A DNA stretch of 64,000 nt, from contig NZ_JAFCKS010000007.1 of NCBI RefSeq assembly GCF_018129995.1, positions 1 through 64,000 of the forward strand. The letters are read 5' to 3'. This stretch comes from Bradyrhizobium sp. SZCCT0153 (GTDB lineage Bacteria; Pseudomonadota; Alphaproteobacteria; Rhizobiales; Xanthobacteraceae). Numbering within the stretch: position 1 is the first letter of the stretch; each line of letters starts with the position of its first letter. The notes under the pieces are model-generated. The model was not told the origin of the DNA. It did no database searches and was given only the letters and a program-made list of their open reading frames with translations. Below, piece after piece: positions 49,286 through 57,940 of the stretch. The position numbers and the translations under genes were made by a program.

Positions 49286-52042
49286 CTAAGTCTTGCCGGC
49301 ACTTTTCTTGGCCGGAGTATTTGCAGGATTCTTGGTGGCGGCGGCCTTTGTCGGCGACGTCTTGGCGGTCGACGACACGGCGGCGCGCGCCTTGCTGGTG
49401 GATTCGGATTTGGCCGCGGCTTTCTTTGCGGCCGGTTTCTTTGGCTTTGGCGCGGCATCATCGCCGTCCGCGGCCTTCTCCGCAGCCTTCTTGGCCTTGG
49501 CCGGCTTGGCCGCTTTCTTCGCCTTGGGTTTTCCGCCGCCCTTGGCCGCGCGCTCGTCGATCAGCGCGATCGCCTGCGGCAGCGTGACGGTGTCCTTTTC
49601 GAACTCGGCCGGGATCGTCGCGTTGACGCCGCCGGCCGTGACGTAGGCGCCGTAGCGGCCGCTCTTCACGGTGACGGTGCCAAGCGTCGGATGATCGCCG
49701 ATCGCCTTGCCCGGGTCGGCGCCGAAGCGGCGGCTCGGGCCCTTGGCGACCTTCTCGGCGATCAGCGTGACCGCGCGGTTGAGGCCGATGTCGAACACCT
49801 CGTCGCCGGCCTCCAGGCTGGCGTAGGTCTTCTCGTGCTTCACGAACGGACCGAAGCGGCCGAGACCCGCGGTGATCGGCTCACCGGTCTCCGGATGCTT
49901 GCCGATCTCGCGCGGCAGCGACAACAGCTTCAGCGCGAGCTCGAGCTCGACATCGCCCGGAGAAGTGCCCTTCGGAATGCCTGCGCGCTTGGGCTTCTCG
50001 CCTTCCTCGTAGTCCTTGGGCTCGCCGAGCTGGATATAGGGCCCGAAGCGGCCGGCCTTGACCCAGACATCGCGACCCGTATCAGGATCCTGGCCGAGCG
50101 AACGATCGGCACTGGCCTCGCCATCGGCGGCAAGCTGACGGGTGTAACGGCATTCCGGGTAGTTCGAGCAGCCGACGAAGGCGCCGAACTTGCCGGCCTT
50201 GAGATTGAGCCGGCCGTTGCCGCAGCTTGGGCACTGCCTGATGTCGCCGCCATCGGTGCGCGGCGGATAGATGTGCTGCCCCAGCATGTCGTCGAGCACG
50301 TCCAGCACCTGCGCGACGCGCAGATCCTTGATCTCGTCGACGGCGCCGATGAAGCCGGTCCAGAAGTCCTTCAGAACCTGCTGCCAGGAGATCTCGTTGT
50401 TGGAGATGCGGTCGAGCTGCTCTTCGAGATTGGCGGTGAAGTCGTATTCGACGTAGCGGCTGAAGAAGCTTTCGAGGAACGCGACCACGACGCGGCCCTT
50501 GTCCTCGCCGTGCAGGCGCTTCTTCTCCAGCTTGACGTAACCTCGGTCCTTCAGGACCTGGAGGATCGAGGCATAGGTCGAGGGCCGGCCGATGCCGAGC
50601 TCTTCCATGCGCTTGACCAGCGAGGCTTCGGAGAAGCGCGGCGGCGGCTCGGTGAAATGCTGGGTGACGGCGAGCGACTGGCGCTTCAATGCGTCGTTCG
50701 GGCTCATCGCGGGCAGGCGGCGGGAATCCTCGTCCTCCTCGTCGTCGCGGCCCTCCTGGTAGAGCGCGAGGAAGCCGTCGAACTTGACGACCTGCCCGGT
50801 GGCGCGCAGCTCCAGCGTGCGGCCGCCCACTTTCGCCGTGATGTCGACGGTGGTGCGTTCGAGCTCGGCAGATTCCATCTGGCTCGCGATGGTGCGCTTC
50901 CAGATCAGCTCATAGAGCCTGGCCTGATCGGCATCGAGCTTGCGGCTCATGCTGTCGGGGCGGCGGGACATGTCGGTCGGGCGGATGGCTTCGTGCGCTT
51001 CCTGCGCGTTCTTGGCCTTGGCCTGGTACTGGCGGGGGGCTTCCGGCACGTAGGCGTTGCCGTAATCCTCGCCGATCACCTTGCGCGCCTGGGTGATCGC
51101 GGACGGATCGATCTGCACGCCGTCGGTACGCATATAAGTAATGAGTCCGGTGGTCTCGCCGCCGATGTCGATGCCTTCATAGAGGCGTTGGGCGATGCGC
51201 ATCGTGTGGGCCGGCGCAAAGCCGTATTTGCGGCTGGCTTCCTGCTGCAGCGTCGAGGTGGTGAAGGGCGCCTGCGGATTGCGCCGGGCTGGCTTGGCGT
51301 CGACCGCGGTCACCGCGTAGCTGGCTGCTTCCAGCGCCTTCTTGAAGTCCTCGGCTTCCGCGCCGGTGCCGATGTCGAGACGCTGGATCTTCTTGCCGTC
51401 GGCGCCGACGAGACGCGCCTCGAAGGCGTCGCCGCGCGGCGTCAGCAGGGTCGCGATCAGCGACCAGTATTCGCGAGCGACGAACTTCTCGATCTCGAGT
51501 TCGCGGTCGCAGACCAGCCGCAGCGCCACCGACTGCACGCGGCCGGCCGAGCGGGCGCCCGGCAGCTTGCGCCACAGCACGGGGGAGAGGGTGAAGCCGA
51601 CCAGATAGTCCAGCGCGCGGCGCGCCATATAGGCGTCGACCAGCGCGCCGTCGATCTGGCGCGGATTCTTCATCGCGTCCGTGACCGCCTGCTTGGTGAT
51701 GGCGTTGAACACCACGCGCTCGATCTTCTGATCCTTCAGCGCGCGCTTTTCCTTCAACACCTCCAGCACGTGCCAGGAGATGGCCTCGCCCTCGCGATCA
51801 GGGTCGGTGGCGAGAATCAGGCGATCGGCGCCCTTCAGGGATTTGGCGATATCGTTGAGCCGGCCGGCCGCCTTGGGGTCGATCTCCCAGATCATCTTGA
51901 AATTGGCGTCGGGATCGACGGAGCCGTTCTTCGCCGGCAAGTCCCGGACATGGCCGAACGAGGCCAGAACCTCGTAGGACGAGCCCAAATACTTGTTGAT
52001 CGTCTTGGCTTTCGCCGGCGACTCCACAATGACGATATTCAT
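49286..52042 (-). CDS. topA: DNA topoisomerase I
   Basis: A type IA topoisomerase of 918 residues that relaxes negative supercoils. The TOPRIM domain starts at once (MNIVIVESPAKAKTI, then DPDREGEAISWH). The active-site tyrosine is in TGLITYMRTDGVQI. One CxxC...C-type zinc finger (CPSCGNGRLNLKAGKFGAFVGCSNYPECRYTRQL) is followed by topoisomerase C-terminal repeats (GRFGPYIQLGE, GRFGPFVKHEKTYA, GRYGAYVTAGG). The last 100 residues are Lys/Ala-rich. ATG 52042 is chosen, since the longer frame upstream has no homology. Confidence 0.97.
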   Translation of the reverse strand: MNIVIVESPAKAKTINKYLGSSYEVLASFGHVRDLPAKNGSVDPDANFKMIWEIDPKAAGRLNDIAKSLKGADRLILATDPDREGEAISWHVLEVLKEKRALKDQKIERVVFNAITKQAVTDAMKNPRQIDGALVDAYMARRALDYLVGFTLSPVLWRKLPGARSAGRVQSVALRLVCDRELEIEKFVAREYWSLIATLLTPRGDAFEARLVGADGKKIQRLDIGTGAEAEDFKKALEAASYAVTAVDAKPARRNPQAPFTTSTLQQEASRKYGFAPAHTMRIAQRLYEGIDIGGETTGLITYMRTDGVQIDPSAITQARKVIGEDYGNAYVPEAPRQYQAKAKNAQEAHEAIRPTDMSRRPDSMSRKLDADQARLYELIWKRTIASQMESAELERTTVDITAKVGGRTLELRATGQVVKFDGFLALYQEGRDDEEDEDSRRLPAMSPNDALKRQSLAVTQHFTEPPPRFSEASLVKRMEELGIGRPSTYASILQVLKDRGYVKLEKKRLHGEDKGRVVVAFLESFFSRYVEYDFTANLEEQLDRISNNEISWQQVLKDFWTGFIGAVDEIKDLRVAQVLDVLDDMLGQHIYPPRTDGGDIRQCPSCGNGRLNLKAGKFGAFVGCSNYPECRYTRQLAADGEASADRSLGQDPDTGRDVWVKAGRFGPYIQLGEPKDYEEGEKPKRAGIPKGTSPGDVELELALKLLSLPREIGKHPETGEPITAGLGRFGPFVKHEKTYASLEAGDEVFDIGLNRAVTLIAEKVAKGPSRRFGADPGKAIGDHPTLGTVTVKSGRYGAYVTAGGVNATIPAEFEKDTVTLPQAIALIDERAAKGGGKPKAKKAAKPAKAKKAAEKAADGDDAAPKPKKPAAKKAAAKSESTSKARAAVSSTAKTSPTKAAATKNPANTPAKKSAGKT

Positions 52043-52249
52043 GTAGTTCCAGTAACTTATGGGAAAATTTGGGGCCGAATTCGAAGGGATTCGGGTCGGC
52101 CCTTTCGTCCCGAACATGGGTGGTGAGGCCCTCGCTGTCAAATCGAAGGGTGTTGAAGGCCCTCCCGATGGGAAAAGTTTCATATCAAGAAAGTTGCAAA
52201 ATACCACCTTGGAGTTGCGGCCGATGTAGGCGTAATGTTTCCTTGGGGC

Positions 52250-52510
52250 ATGGATTCGGCTGGGGGGCTGGTGACTAAGCCGGGAAAGAAACGGGCGCGT
52301 GCCGCATCGGACGCGGCAGCGGGCTCGCGTCACGAGGAGCCGGGGGAGGGCGGCGTCGAGGAGGCGGTCGCCTTCATCGCCGAGCAGGCCGGGGCATTGC
52401 GCAAGCTCGCCGAGCGCCACAAGCTCGACGTGCTACATTATCTGCTGGGCATGACCAAGCTGGAAGCCGACGAGCATCTGCGGCTGCGGAGCAAGCGCAA
52501 GCTGTCGTGA
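52250..52510 (+). CDS. Hypothetical protein divergent from topA (86 aa)
   Basis: An 86-residue protein with a basic, disordered first half (MDSAGGLVTKPGKKRARAASDAAAGSRHEEPGEGG) and a helical second half (VEEAVAFIAEQAGALRKLAERHKLDVLHYLLGMTKLEADEHLRLRSKRKLS). It looks like a conserved rhizobial small protein. The start could also be ATG 52235 or GTG 52271. No function is known. Confidence 0.65.
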   Translation: MDSAGGLVTKPGKKRARAASDAAAGSRHEEPGEGGVEEAVAFIAEQAGALRKLAERHKLDVLHYLLGMTKLEADEHLRLRSKRKLS

Positions 52511-52526
52511 GGGCAGGATTCTAAAG

Positions 52527-52559
52527 TAGCCCGGATAGAGCGCAGCGGAATCCGGGCTA
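52527..52559. repeat. Palindromic intergenic repeat, CCCGGAT type
   Basis: TAGCCCGGAT (52527-52536) pairs with ATCCGGGCTA (52550-52559) across AGAGCGCAGCGGA. Both arms are perfect over 10 bp. The sequence (AGCCCGGAT-GAGCGCAGCG-ATCCGGGCT) is of a type found many times in Bradyrhizobium genomes. It sits between convergent genes. Confidence 0.8.
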
Positions 52560-52568
52560 AAGGAGCCC

Positions 52569-53036
52569 TCAGGCCGATCGTCGCCTTGGTGCGGGCCGCG
52601 GCTTCAGCATGGTATCGGCCGGCGCGAGCAGGCGCCCGTCCTCCGCGCGCATTTCCAGCTTCTTCACCGGGCGGCCCTTGGCGCGATCGACCAGGATGGT
52701 CGCGATCTCCTCCGGGTGATCGTCGAACTCCTCGCTCCATTGCCGTAGCGCCACCAGGATTGGAAAGGTGCCGTGGCCCTTCGGCGTCAGCACATATTCC
52801 TGGTAGACGCTGCCGTCGGAAGCGGGTGCCGTCGCCAGAATGCCGTGGTCGACCAGCGCGCGCAGCCGCGCCGACAGGATGTTCTTGGCCATGCCGAGCT
52901 TGTTCTGAAACTCGCCGAAGCGGCGCACGCCGAACAGCGCCTCGCGGATGATCAGCAGCGACCACCAGTCGCCGATCTCCTCCAGCGAGCGCGCGATCGG
53001 GCAGGCATCGCCCTCGAAGCTGGTTCGTTTCACCAT
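52569..53036 (-). CDS. HxlR-family transcriptional regulator
   Basis: A 155-residue winged-helix regulator. It shows the HxlR core CPIARSLEEIGDWWSLLIIREALFGVRRFGEFQNKLGMAKNILSARLRALVDHGIL, with a Cys near the N-terminus as in redox or quinone-sensing members, then a tail with VLTPKGHGTFPILVALRQWSEEF. It is divergent from an SDR gene with large dyads between them, so it probably represses that gene. The second HxlR gene in this window (55.1 kb) is paired with an azoreductase. Confidence 0.92.
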   Translation of the reverse strand: MVKRTSFEGDACPIARSLEEIGDWWSLLIIREALFGVRRFGEFQNKLGMAKNILSARLRALVDHGILATAPASDGSVYQEYVLTPKGHGTFPILVALRQWSEEFDDHPEEIATILVDRAKGRPVKKLEMRAEDGRLLAPADTMLKPRPAPRRRSA

Positions 53037-53092
53037 CGTCTGTCGTCCTGTCGCATTCGCCAGAATTGGGCGGCGATCACGCGCTTGTGTGG

Positions 53093-53143
53093 TTGCATCA
53101 TAAAACCAAATGGCCTAGATGGCAATCTAGTTTTATCATGCAA
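53093..53143. promoter_or_regulatory. Operator region of the HxlR/SDR pair
   Basis: TTGCATCATAAAAC (53093-53106) and GTTTTATCATGCAA (53130-53143) are an inverted repeat of 14 bp with one mismatch. Inside, CTAGAT-GGCA-ATCTAG (53115-53130) is a perfect dyad. Both lie in the 122-bp space between the HxlR start (53036) and the SDR start (53159). They are the natural binding sites for the regulator. Confidence 0.7.
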
Positions 53144-53158
53144 CTACTGGAGGCGAGC

Positions 53159-53932
53159 ATGAGGCTGAAGGACAAGACGGCACTGATTACAGGCGGCAAC
53201 AGCGGCATCGGGTTTGCGACGGCAAAACTGTTCGTGGCCGAGGGTGCGAAGGTGGTGATCACCGGGCGCAACAGGGAGACGCTGGAGGCGGCGGCGAAGG
53301 AACTCGGCCCGAACGCAATTGCGCTCGCTGCCGATGCCACCGACATCGCGGCGACCGAAGCTGCGATCAAGCAGGGCGCCGAAAAATTCGGCAAGTTCGA
53401 CATCGTGTTCGCCAATGCCGGCATCGCCGGCGGCACGCCGCTCGGCTCAGCCACGCTGGACGTTTTCGAGAAGGTCATCAGCACCAATCTGACCAGCGTG
53501 TTCTTCACCGTGCAGTCCGCGCTGCCTTATCTCAACGACAACGCCTCGATCATCCTCAACGGTTCGGTGATCTCCGTGCTCGGCATTCCCGGTTACTCCG
53601 CTTACGGTGCTGCGAAGGCCGGCGTGCGGGCGATGGCGCGGATCATGGCCTCGGAACTGTCGCCGCGCGGCATCCGCGTCAACGTCGTTGCGCCCGGCGC
53701 GATCCGCACGCCGATCTGGGGCGCCGCGATCGCAACGCCCGAGGCGGAGAAGGCATTCGAGAAGCGGATCGCGCTGACGACGCCGCTGGGGCGCATTGGT
53801 GAAACAGATCACGTTTCGAAGACGGTGCTGTTCCTCGCCTCCGACGATTCCGCGCATGTGCAGGGCCAGGAAATCTTCGTCGATGGCGGCGCTGTTGCGT
53901 CTCCAAGCGGCGCGCCGATCTATCGCGGTTGA
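53159..53932 (+). CDS. SDR-family oxidoreductase
   Basis: A 257-residue Rossmann-fold short-chain dehydrogenase. The cofactor motif is ITGGNSGIGFATA (TGxxxGIG) and VITGRN suggests NADP preference. The structural NAG is in FANAGIAGG, the catalytic Ser in ILNGSVIS, and the YxxxK in YSAYGAAKAG. The C-terminal part RINVVAPG-type (RVNVVAPGAIRTPIW) and VQGQEIFVDGG are standard. Substrate unknown. GGAGGCGAGC precedes the ATG. The HxlR regulator next to it suggests induction by electrophiles. Confidence 0.93.
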   Translation: MRLKDKTALITGGNSGIGFATAKLFVAEGAKVVITGRNRETLEAAAKELGPNAIALAADATDIAATEAAIKQGAEKFGKFDIVFANAGIAGGTPLGSATLDVFEKVISTNLTSVFFTVQSALPYLNDNASIILNGSVISVLGIPGYSAYGAAKAGVRAMARIMASELSPRGIRVNVVAPGAIRTPIWGAAIATPEAEKAFEKRIALTTPLGRIGETDHVSKTVLFLASDDSAHVQGQEIFVDGGAVASPSGAPIYRG

Positions 53933-53957
53933 TCAATCCTGGTGCAAATTGAATCGA

Positions 53958-53985
53958 CCGGCGCAGCGGCACGCGGTTGCGCCGG
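53958..53985 (+). terminator. Terminator-like hairpin after the SDR gene
   Basis: CCGGCGCA (53958-53965) pairs with TGCGCCGG (53978-53985), 25 bp after the SDR stop. No T tract follows directly, so termination is uncertain. Confidence 0.5.
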
Positions 53986-54108
53986 CCGGTTCCCACATTT
54001 TGCGAGCTGTATTTTCTGAACCTTGCGTGACGCGTTGAACCTTCGGTTGCGCTGCCAAGACCCTTTTACGGGCAGGGGTCACGAAGACTCATTTCGATGG
54101 AGCCCGAT

Positions 54109-54291
54109 ATGCCAAAGGCAGCTCGTATTTTTTCGCCGATTTCAGCACCGCGTATTTACACCGAGAAGACCGCCGTTCCCGCCAAGCGTTCCGACACCTC
54201 CGAGTTCATCGGGGTCGCTCTTTTCTGCGGCATCGGCCTGTTCGTTTCGCTCGTCGCCGTCATCCTGGGCATTCAGGGCGCCTGGTTTTAG
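54109..54291 (+). CDS. Small membrane protein (60 aa)
   Basis: A 60-residue protein: a polar N-terminal half (MPKAARIFSPISAPRIYTEK, then TAVPAKRSDTSEF) and one transmembrane helix (IGVALFCGIGLFVSLVAVILGIQGAWF) at the end. ATG 54109 has GGAG 7 nt upstream, and the earlier ATG at 54097 would overlap that site. I do not recognise a named family. Confidence 0.7.
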   Translation: MPKAARIFSPISAPRIYTEKTAVPAKRSDTSEFIGVALFCGIGLFVSLVAVILGIQGAWF

Positions 54292-54314
54292 TTTCGCCGA
54301 TCGCGCATCGGTCG

Positions 54315-54348
54315 ATCAGCCGCCGCAGGCGATGTTGCGGCGGCTGAT
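54315..54348. terminator. Bidirectional terminator hairpin
   Basis: ATCAGCCGCCGCA (54315-54327) and TGCGGCGGCTGAT (54336-54348) form a perfect 13-bp stem with an 8-nt loop, between the small membrane-protein gene (+) and azoR (-), which converge here. Confidence 0.75.
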
Positions 54349-54363
54349 GATGTGCGCTTTGGC

Positions 54364-54972
54364 TCAGGCCGCGCGCAGGGTGGTTGCCGCCTCGAGCGCG
54401 CTTGCGAGCGACTTCTCGCGATGCTCCGGACCGACCTGGATGCCGTCGGCGGTGATGAACTCAGGGGTGTGAATGCCCATGAAGCCGAACACGCCGCGCA
54501 GATAAGTTTCCAGGTGCTCCAGCGACGCGGCGGGCGAGCCCGCGCCGTAATAGCCGCCGCGCGAGATCGCAAAGATCACGCGCTTGCCGCCGGCGAGACC
54601 CTGCGGGCCGCTTGCGTCGTATTTGAAGGTCTTCCCCGCCACCAGAACGCGATCGATCCAGGCCTTGAGCTGGCTGGGAATGGTGAAATTGTACATGGGC
54701 GCGCCGATCACGACGATGTCGGCGGCCAGGAACTCGTCCAGCGCGGCCTTGCTGGCGGCGAGGTCGGGGCCGAGTTCCGCCGGCGCCGGGGCGCCTTGCG
54801 CGGCCGCGAGGTGCGAGCCGGAGAGGTGCGCGAGCGGGCTCTGGGTGAGGTCGCGATAGACGATGTCGAGCGACGGCGTCGCCTGCCTGAGGCGGTCGAC
54901 GATGGCGGCGGAAACCTGCCGGGAGACGGAGTGGGGGCCGAGCACGCTGGAGTCGATATGGAGCAGTTTCAT
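54364..54972 (-). CDS. azoR: FMN-dependent NADH:quinone oxidoreductase / azoreductase AzoR
   Basis: A 202-residue flavodoxin-like enzyme that reduces quinones and azo dyes. The FMN phosphate site is HIDSSVLGPHSVSRQVSAAIV. The isoalloxazine segment is APMYNFTIPSQLKAWIDRVLVAGKTFKYDASGPQGLAGGKRVIFAISRGG, characteristic of AzoR. It is divergent from an HxlR-family gene. That pairing is well known (YodB/HypR-type regulators sense quinones through a cysteine and control azoreductases), so this is probably a quinone-stress module. Confidence 0.94.
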   Translation of the reverse strand: MKLLHIDSSVLGPHSVSRQVSAAIVDRLRQATPSLDIVYRDLTQSPLAHLSGSHLAAAQGAPAPAELGPDLAASKAALDEFLAADIVVIGAPMYNFTIPSQLKAWIDRVLVAGKTFKYDASGPQGLAGGKRVIFAISRGGYYGAGSPAASLEHLETYLRGVFGFMGIHTPEFITADGIQVGPEHREKSLASALEAATTLRAA

Positions 54973-54984
54973 TTGGGGTCACCC

Positions 54985-55003
54985 TGGTATAAGTTTGTAA
55001 CCA
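54985..55003. promoter_or_regulatory. Dyad in the azoR/HxlR intergenic region
   Basis: TGGTATAAGTTTGTAACCA has matching ends (TGGT/ACCA) and TA/TA spacing resembling the TAC-N-GTA type operators of HxlR-family repressors. It lies 12 bp upstream of the azoR ATG and about 50 bp before the HxlR ATG. Assignment is inference. Confidence 0.45.
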
Positions 55004-55055
55004 GAGCTACATGAGTGACTATCGAAATCCCCGCAAGAACGCACCTTTTTGAGCC

Positions 55056-55466
55056 ATGGACACATATTTGAAACCGACACACACCGGTTTGCCTGCCTCA
55101 CCGAGGCCGGATCCGAACCACGCCGATTGTCGCGGGGTTGCCTCCGTGCTGTCCCGCGTCGGCGACAAATGGAGCGTGTTCGTGATCATGATGCTCGGCG
55201 ACGGGCCCAAGCGCTTCAACGAGCTCAAGCGCATGATCAACGGTATCTCGCAGCGGATGCTGACCCTGACGCTGCGCGGCCTCGAGCGCGACGGCCTCGT
55301 CACGCGCACCATCTTTCCGACCATTCCGCCGCGCGTGGACTATGAGCTGACCGATCTCGGCCGCGGCCTGTCGCGGCCCGTGGAGGCGCTCGGCAAGTGG
55401 GCGATGGAGCATCTCGCGCAGATCGAGGCTGCACGTGCGCAGTTCGACGAGCGCGGCGAGAACTAA
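55056..55466 (+). CDS. HxlR-family regulator of azoR
   Basis: A 136-residue winged-helix regulator. The core CRGVASVLSRVGDKWSVFVIMMLGDGPKRFNELKRMINGISQRMLTLTLRGLERDGLVTRTIFPTIPPRVDYELTDLGRGL is typical HxlR. Cys25 sits where the redox-sensing cysteine of YodB-type proteins lies. Divergent from azoR. Its stop overlaps the dprA stop by 4 nt (CTAA, 55463-55466). Confidence 0.93.
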   Translation: MDTYLKPTHTGLPASPRPDPNHADCRGVASVLSRVGDKWSVFVIMMLGDGPKRFNELKRMINGISQRMLTLTLRGLERDGLVTRTIFPTIPPRVDYELTDLGRGLSRPVEALGKWAMEHLAQIEAARAQFDERGEN

Positions 55467-56605
55467 AGCAGAGACACCAGGCCGCCGCCGTGGCGTTCGA
55501 GCCGCCCGGCCAGCTCGAGCTCCAGCAGCACGGTGCGCACGATCGCTGGTGAGGCTCCGGACATCCGCACGAGATCGTCGATCGTCACGGGGGCAGGGCC
55601 GAGCAGGCCGGTGATCTGGTCGCGGTCGTGTCCTTGCGGATCGCTTTCGAACGGCTCGCTGTCGGGCTCGCTCGCGGTGCGCATCAGCGGCCGCTCCATG
55701 ATCGGTGCGACCGCGTTGATGATGTCGGCAGCTTCCGTGACCAGCGTTGCGCCCTGCTTGATCAGATCGTTGGCGCCGGCGGCGCGCGGATCGAGCGGGG
55801 AGCCCGGCACCGCGAACACCTCGCGGCCCTGTTCGGCAGCCATGCGCGCAGTGATCAGCGAGCCCGAACGGTGCGCCGCCTCCACCACGACGACGCCGAA
55901 CGCGGCGCCCGAGATCAGCCGGTTGCGGCGGGGAAAATCGCGGGCGCGCGGCTCGTGGCCGAGCGGCATCTCGGAGATCGCTGCGCCCTTGTGATCGAGG
56001 ATCGAGGCCAGCAGATCGCCATGCTCGGGCGGATAGATGCAATCATGCCCGCCGGCGAGCACAGCGATCGTGCCGCTCTCGATACTGGCGCGATGCGCGG
56101 CCTGGTCGACGCCGCGGGCGAGGCCGGAGATGACGACGAAGCCGGCTTCGCCGAGCTCGCGGGCAAGCTGGCCTGCGAATTTCAATCCGGCGCCGGAGGC
56201 GTTGCGCGAGCCGACGATGGCGATCATCGGCCGCATCAGGGTTTTGGTGTCGCCGCGCACGGCGAGCAGTGGAGGCGCATCGTCGATCATCGCCAGCCGC
56301 GCCGGATAGCCATCCTCGCCGGGCGCGAGCCAGGCGATGCCGACCTTGCGGCTCGCGGCGAGCTCGGCCTTCGCCTCGTCGGCGCTGCAAATGCGCGCCG
56401 ATCGCTGCGCACCGCCGCGGCGCGCGAGATCAGGCAAGCGCTCCAGCGCGGCGCGCGCCGTGCCGAAATGATCGACCAGCGAACGGAAGGTGCGCGGCCC
56501 GACATTGTCGGACCGGATCAGCCGCAGGCGGTCGATCCTGTCAGGCTCGGTCAGCTCTACACTTCGGTTGATGGCGTCCACGTCGGCTCCTTGCAGGCAC
56601 AGCAT
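55463..56605 (-). CDS. dprA: DNA-processing protein DprA
   Basis: A 380-residue protein that loads RecA onto incoming single-stranded DNA during transformation. An N-terminal SAM-like part (DRLRLIRSDNVGPRTFRSLVDHFG) leads to the Rossmann DprA fold (IAIVGSRNASGAGLKFAGQLARELGEAGFVVISGLARGVDQAAHRASIESGTIAVLAGGHDCIYPPEH...). A C-terminal winged helix (ITGLLGPAPVTIDDLVRMSGAS) completes it. It lies between the azoR/HxlR and amidase modules, where plsY would adjoin it in many relatives. Confidence 0.94.
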   Translation of the reverse strand: MLCLQGADVDAINRSVELTEPDRIDRLRLIRSDNVGPRTFRSLVDHFGTARAALERLPDLARRGGAQRSARICSADEAKAELAASRKVGIAWLAPGEDGYPARLAMIDDAPPLLAVRGDTKTLMRPMIAIVGSRNASGAGLKFAGQLARELGEAGFVVISGLARGVDQAAHRASIESGTIAVLAGGHDCIYPPEHGDLLASILDHKGAAISEMPLGHEPRARDFPRRNRLISGAAFGVVVVEAAHRSGSLITARMAAEQGREVFAVPGSPLDPRAAGANDLIKQGATLVTEAADIINAVAPIMERPLMRTASEPDSEPFESDPQGHDRDQITGLLGPAPVTIDDLVRMSGASPAIVRTVLLELELAGRLERHGGGLVSLL

Positions 56606-56695
56606 GGAACAACCTGGGGGCGTGGGCAACAGTGGCGTGCGCTTGCGCGACCTCGCCGCGATGCTAAAAGCGATCCCAATAAGAAGGGTTTTGCC

Positions 56696-57940
56696 ATGAT
56701 CTCACTCGCCGACCTCCAGCGCCGCATTGAAGCCGGCGAGCTTGCGCCCGATGATGCCATCGCCCAGTCGCACGCGGCGATCGAGGCCAGGGAGAAGGAC
56801 GTCCGCGCCTTCGTCCGTCACGACAAGTTGGCGAAGGCGCAAGCCTCCGGCCCGCTGCGCGGCATCGCCGTCGGGATCAAGGACATCATCGACACCGCCA
56901 ACATGCCGACCGAGATGGGCTCGGAGATCTATCGCGGCTGGCAGCCGCGCGCCGATGCGCCGGTCGTCATGATGCTGAAGCGGGCGGGCGCCACCATCAT
57001 CGGCAAGACCACGACCACGGCATTCGCCTCGCGCGATCCTACGGCGACGCTCAATCCGCATGATCTCGGCCATACGCCGGGCGGCTCGTCCTCGGGCTCG
57101 GCGGCCGCCGTCGGCGCCGGCATGATCCCGCTGGCGCTCGGCACCCAGACCGGCGGTTCGGTGATCCGGCCCGCCGCCTATTGCGGGACTGCCGCGATCA
57201 AGCCGTCGTTCCGGATGCTGCCGACGGTCGGGGTGAAATGCTATTCGTGGGCGCTCGACACGGTCGGCCTGTTCGGCGCCCGCGCTGAAGATCTCGCGCG
57301 CGGCCTTTTGGGAATGACCGGTCGCACGGAGTTTTCCGGCATCGTCGCGGCAAAAATGCCACGCATCGGCGTGGTCCGGCAGGAATTCGCCGGTGCCGTG
57401 GAGCCGGCCGCCGAACAGGGGCTGCAAGCCGCGATCAAGGCCGCGACGCGGGCCGGCGCCAGCGTGCAGACGATCGATCTGCCCGAAGGAGTGCAGGAGG
57501 CCTGGCGTATTCATCCGGTCATCCAGGATTTCGAGGCGCATCGCGCGCTCGCCTGGGAGTTTTCCGAGCGTCACGACGAGATCGCGCCGATGCTGCGCGC
57601 CAGTCTCGATGCCACCGTCGGCCTGACGCCGAAAGACTACGACGACGCACGCCGGATCAGCCGTCGCGGCCGCCGCGAGCTTGGCGAATTGTTCGAGGGT
57701 TTCGACGTGCTCCTGACCTATTCGGCGCCGGGCACGCCGCCGGCCAAGGAGCTCGCCTCCACCGGCGACCCCCGTTACAACCGGCTCTGGACGCTGATGG
57801 GCAATCCTTGCGTCAACGTGCCGGTGCTGAAAGCCAATGGCCTGCCGATCGGCGTGCAGGTGATCGCGCGCTTCGGCAACGATCCCGGCGCACTCGCTGC
57901 GGCGTGGTTCCTGGAGGATGCGCTGGCGAAATCAGGCTAG
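56696..57940 (+). CDS. Amidase (amidase-signature family)
   Basis: A 414-residue amidase-signature enzyme. The Ser-cisSer-Lys triad is visible: Lys in RGIAVGIKDIID, the cis-Ser in TPGGSSSGSAAAVGAG, and the Ser nucleophile in TQTGGSVIRPAAYCG. GatA is excluded because the GatB/GatC partners and the GatA-specific C-terminus are lacking. The natural amide is unknown. Long in-frame upstream codons back to 55628 are antisense to dprA and are not part of it. Convergent with a patatin-like gene (9-bp overlap). Confidence 0.93.
   Translation: MISLADLQRRIEAGELAPDDAIAQSHAAIEAREKDVRAFVRHDKLAKAQASGPLRGIAVGIKDIIDTANMPTEMGSEIYRGWQPRADAPVVMMLKRAGATIIGKTTTTAFASRDPTATLNPHDLGHTPGGSSSGSAAAVGAGMIPLALGTQTGGSVIRPAAYCGTAAIKPSFRMLPTVGVKCYSWALDTVGLFGARAEDLARGLLGMTGRTEFSGIVAAKMPRIGVVRQEFAGAVEPAAEQGLQAAIKAATRAGASVQTIDLPEGVQEAWRIHPVIQDFEAHRALAWEFSERHDEIAPMLRASLDATVGLTPKDYDDARRISRRGRRELGELFEGFDVLLTYSAPGTPPAKELASTGDPRYNRLWTLMGNPCVNVPVLKANGLPIGVQVIARFGNDPGALAAAWFLEDALAKSG

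Noticed and set aside
49691..52126. Long open frame on the plus strand antisense to topA (811 codons)
   Set aside because: Low-complexity composition and no family similarity. The topA frame explains the DNA.
52042..52420. Longer N-terminus of TopA
   Set aside because: Type IA topoisomerases start at the TOPRIM strand MNIVIVESPAKAK; the upstream part is promoter and another frame.
55628..56695. Extension of the amidase frame upstream to 55628
   Set aside because: It is antisense to dprA, and the amidase family starts at MISLADLQRRIEAG (56696).
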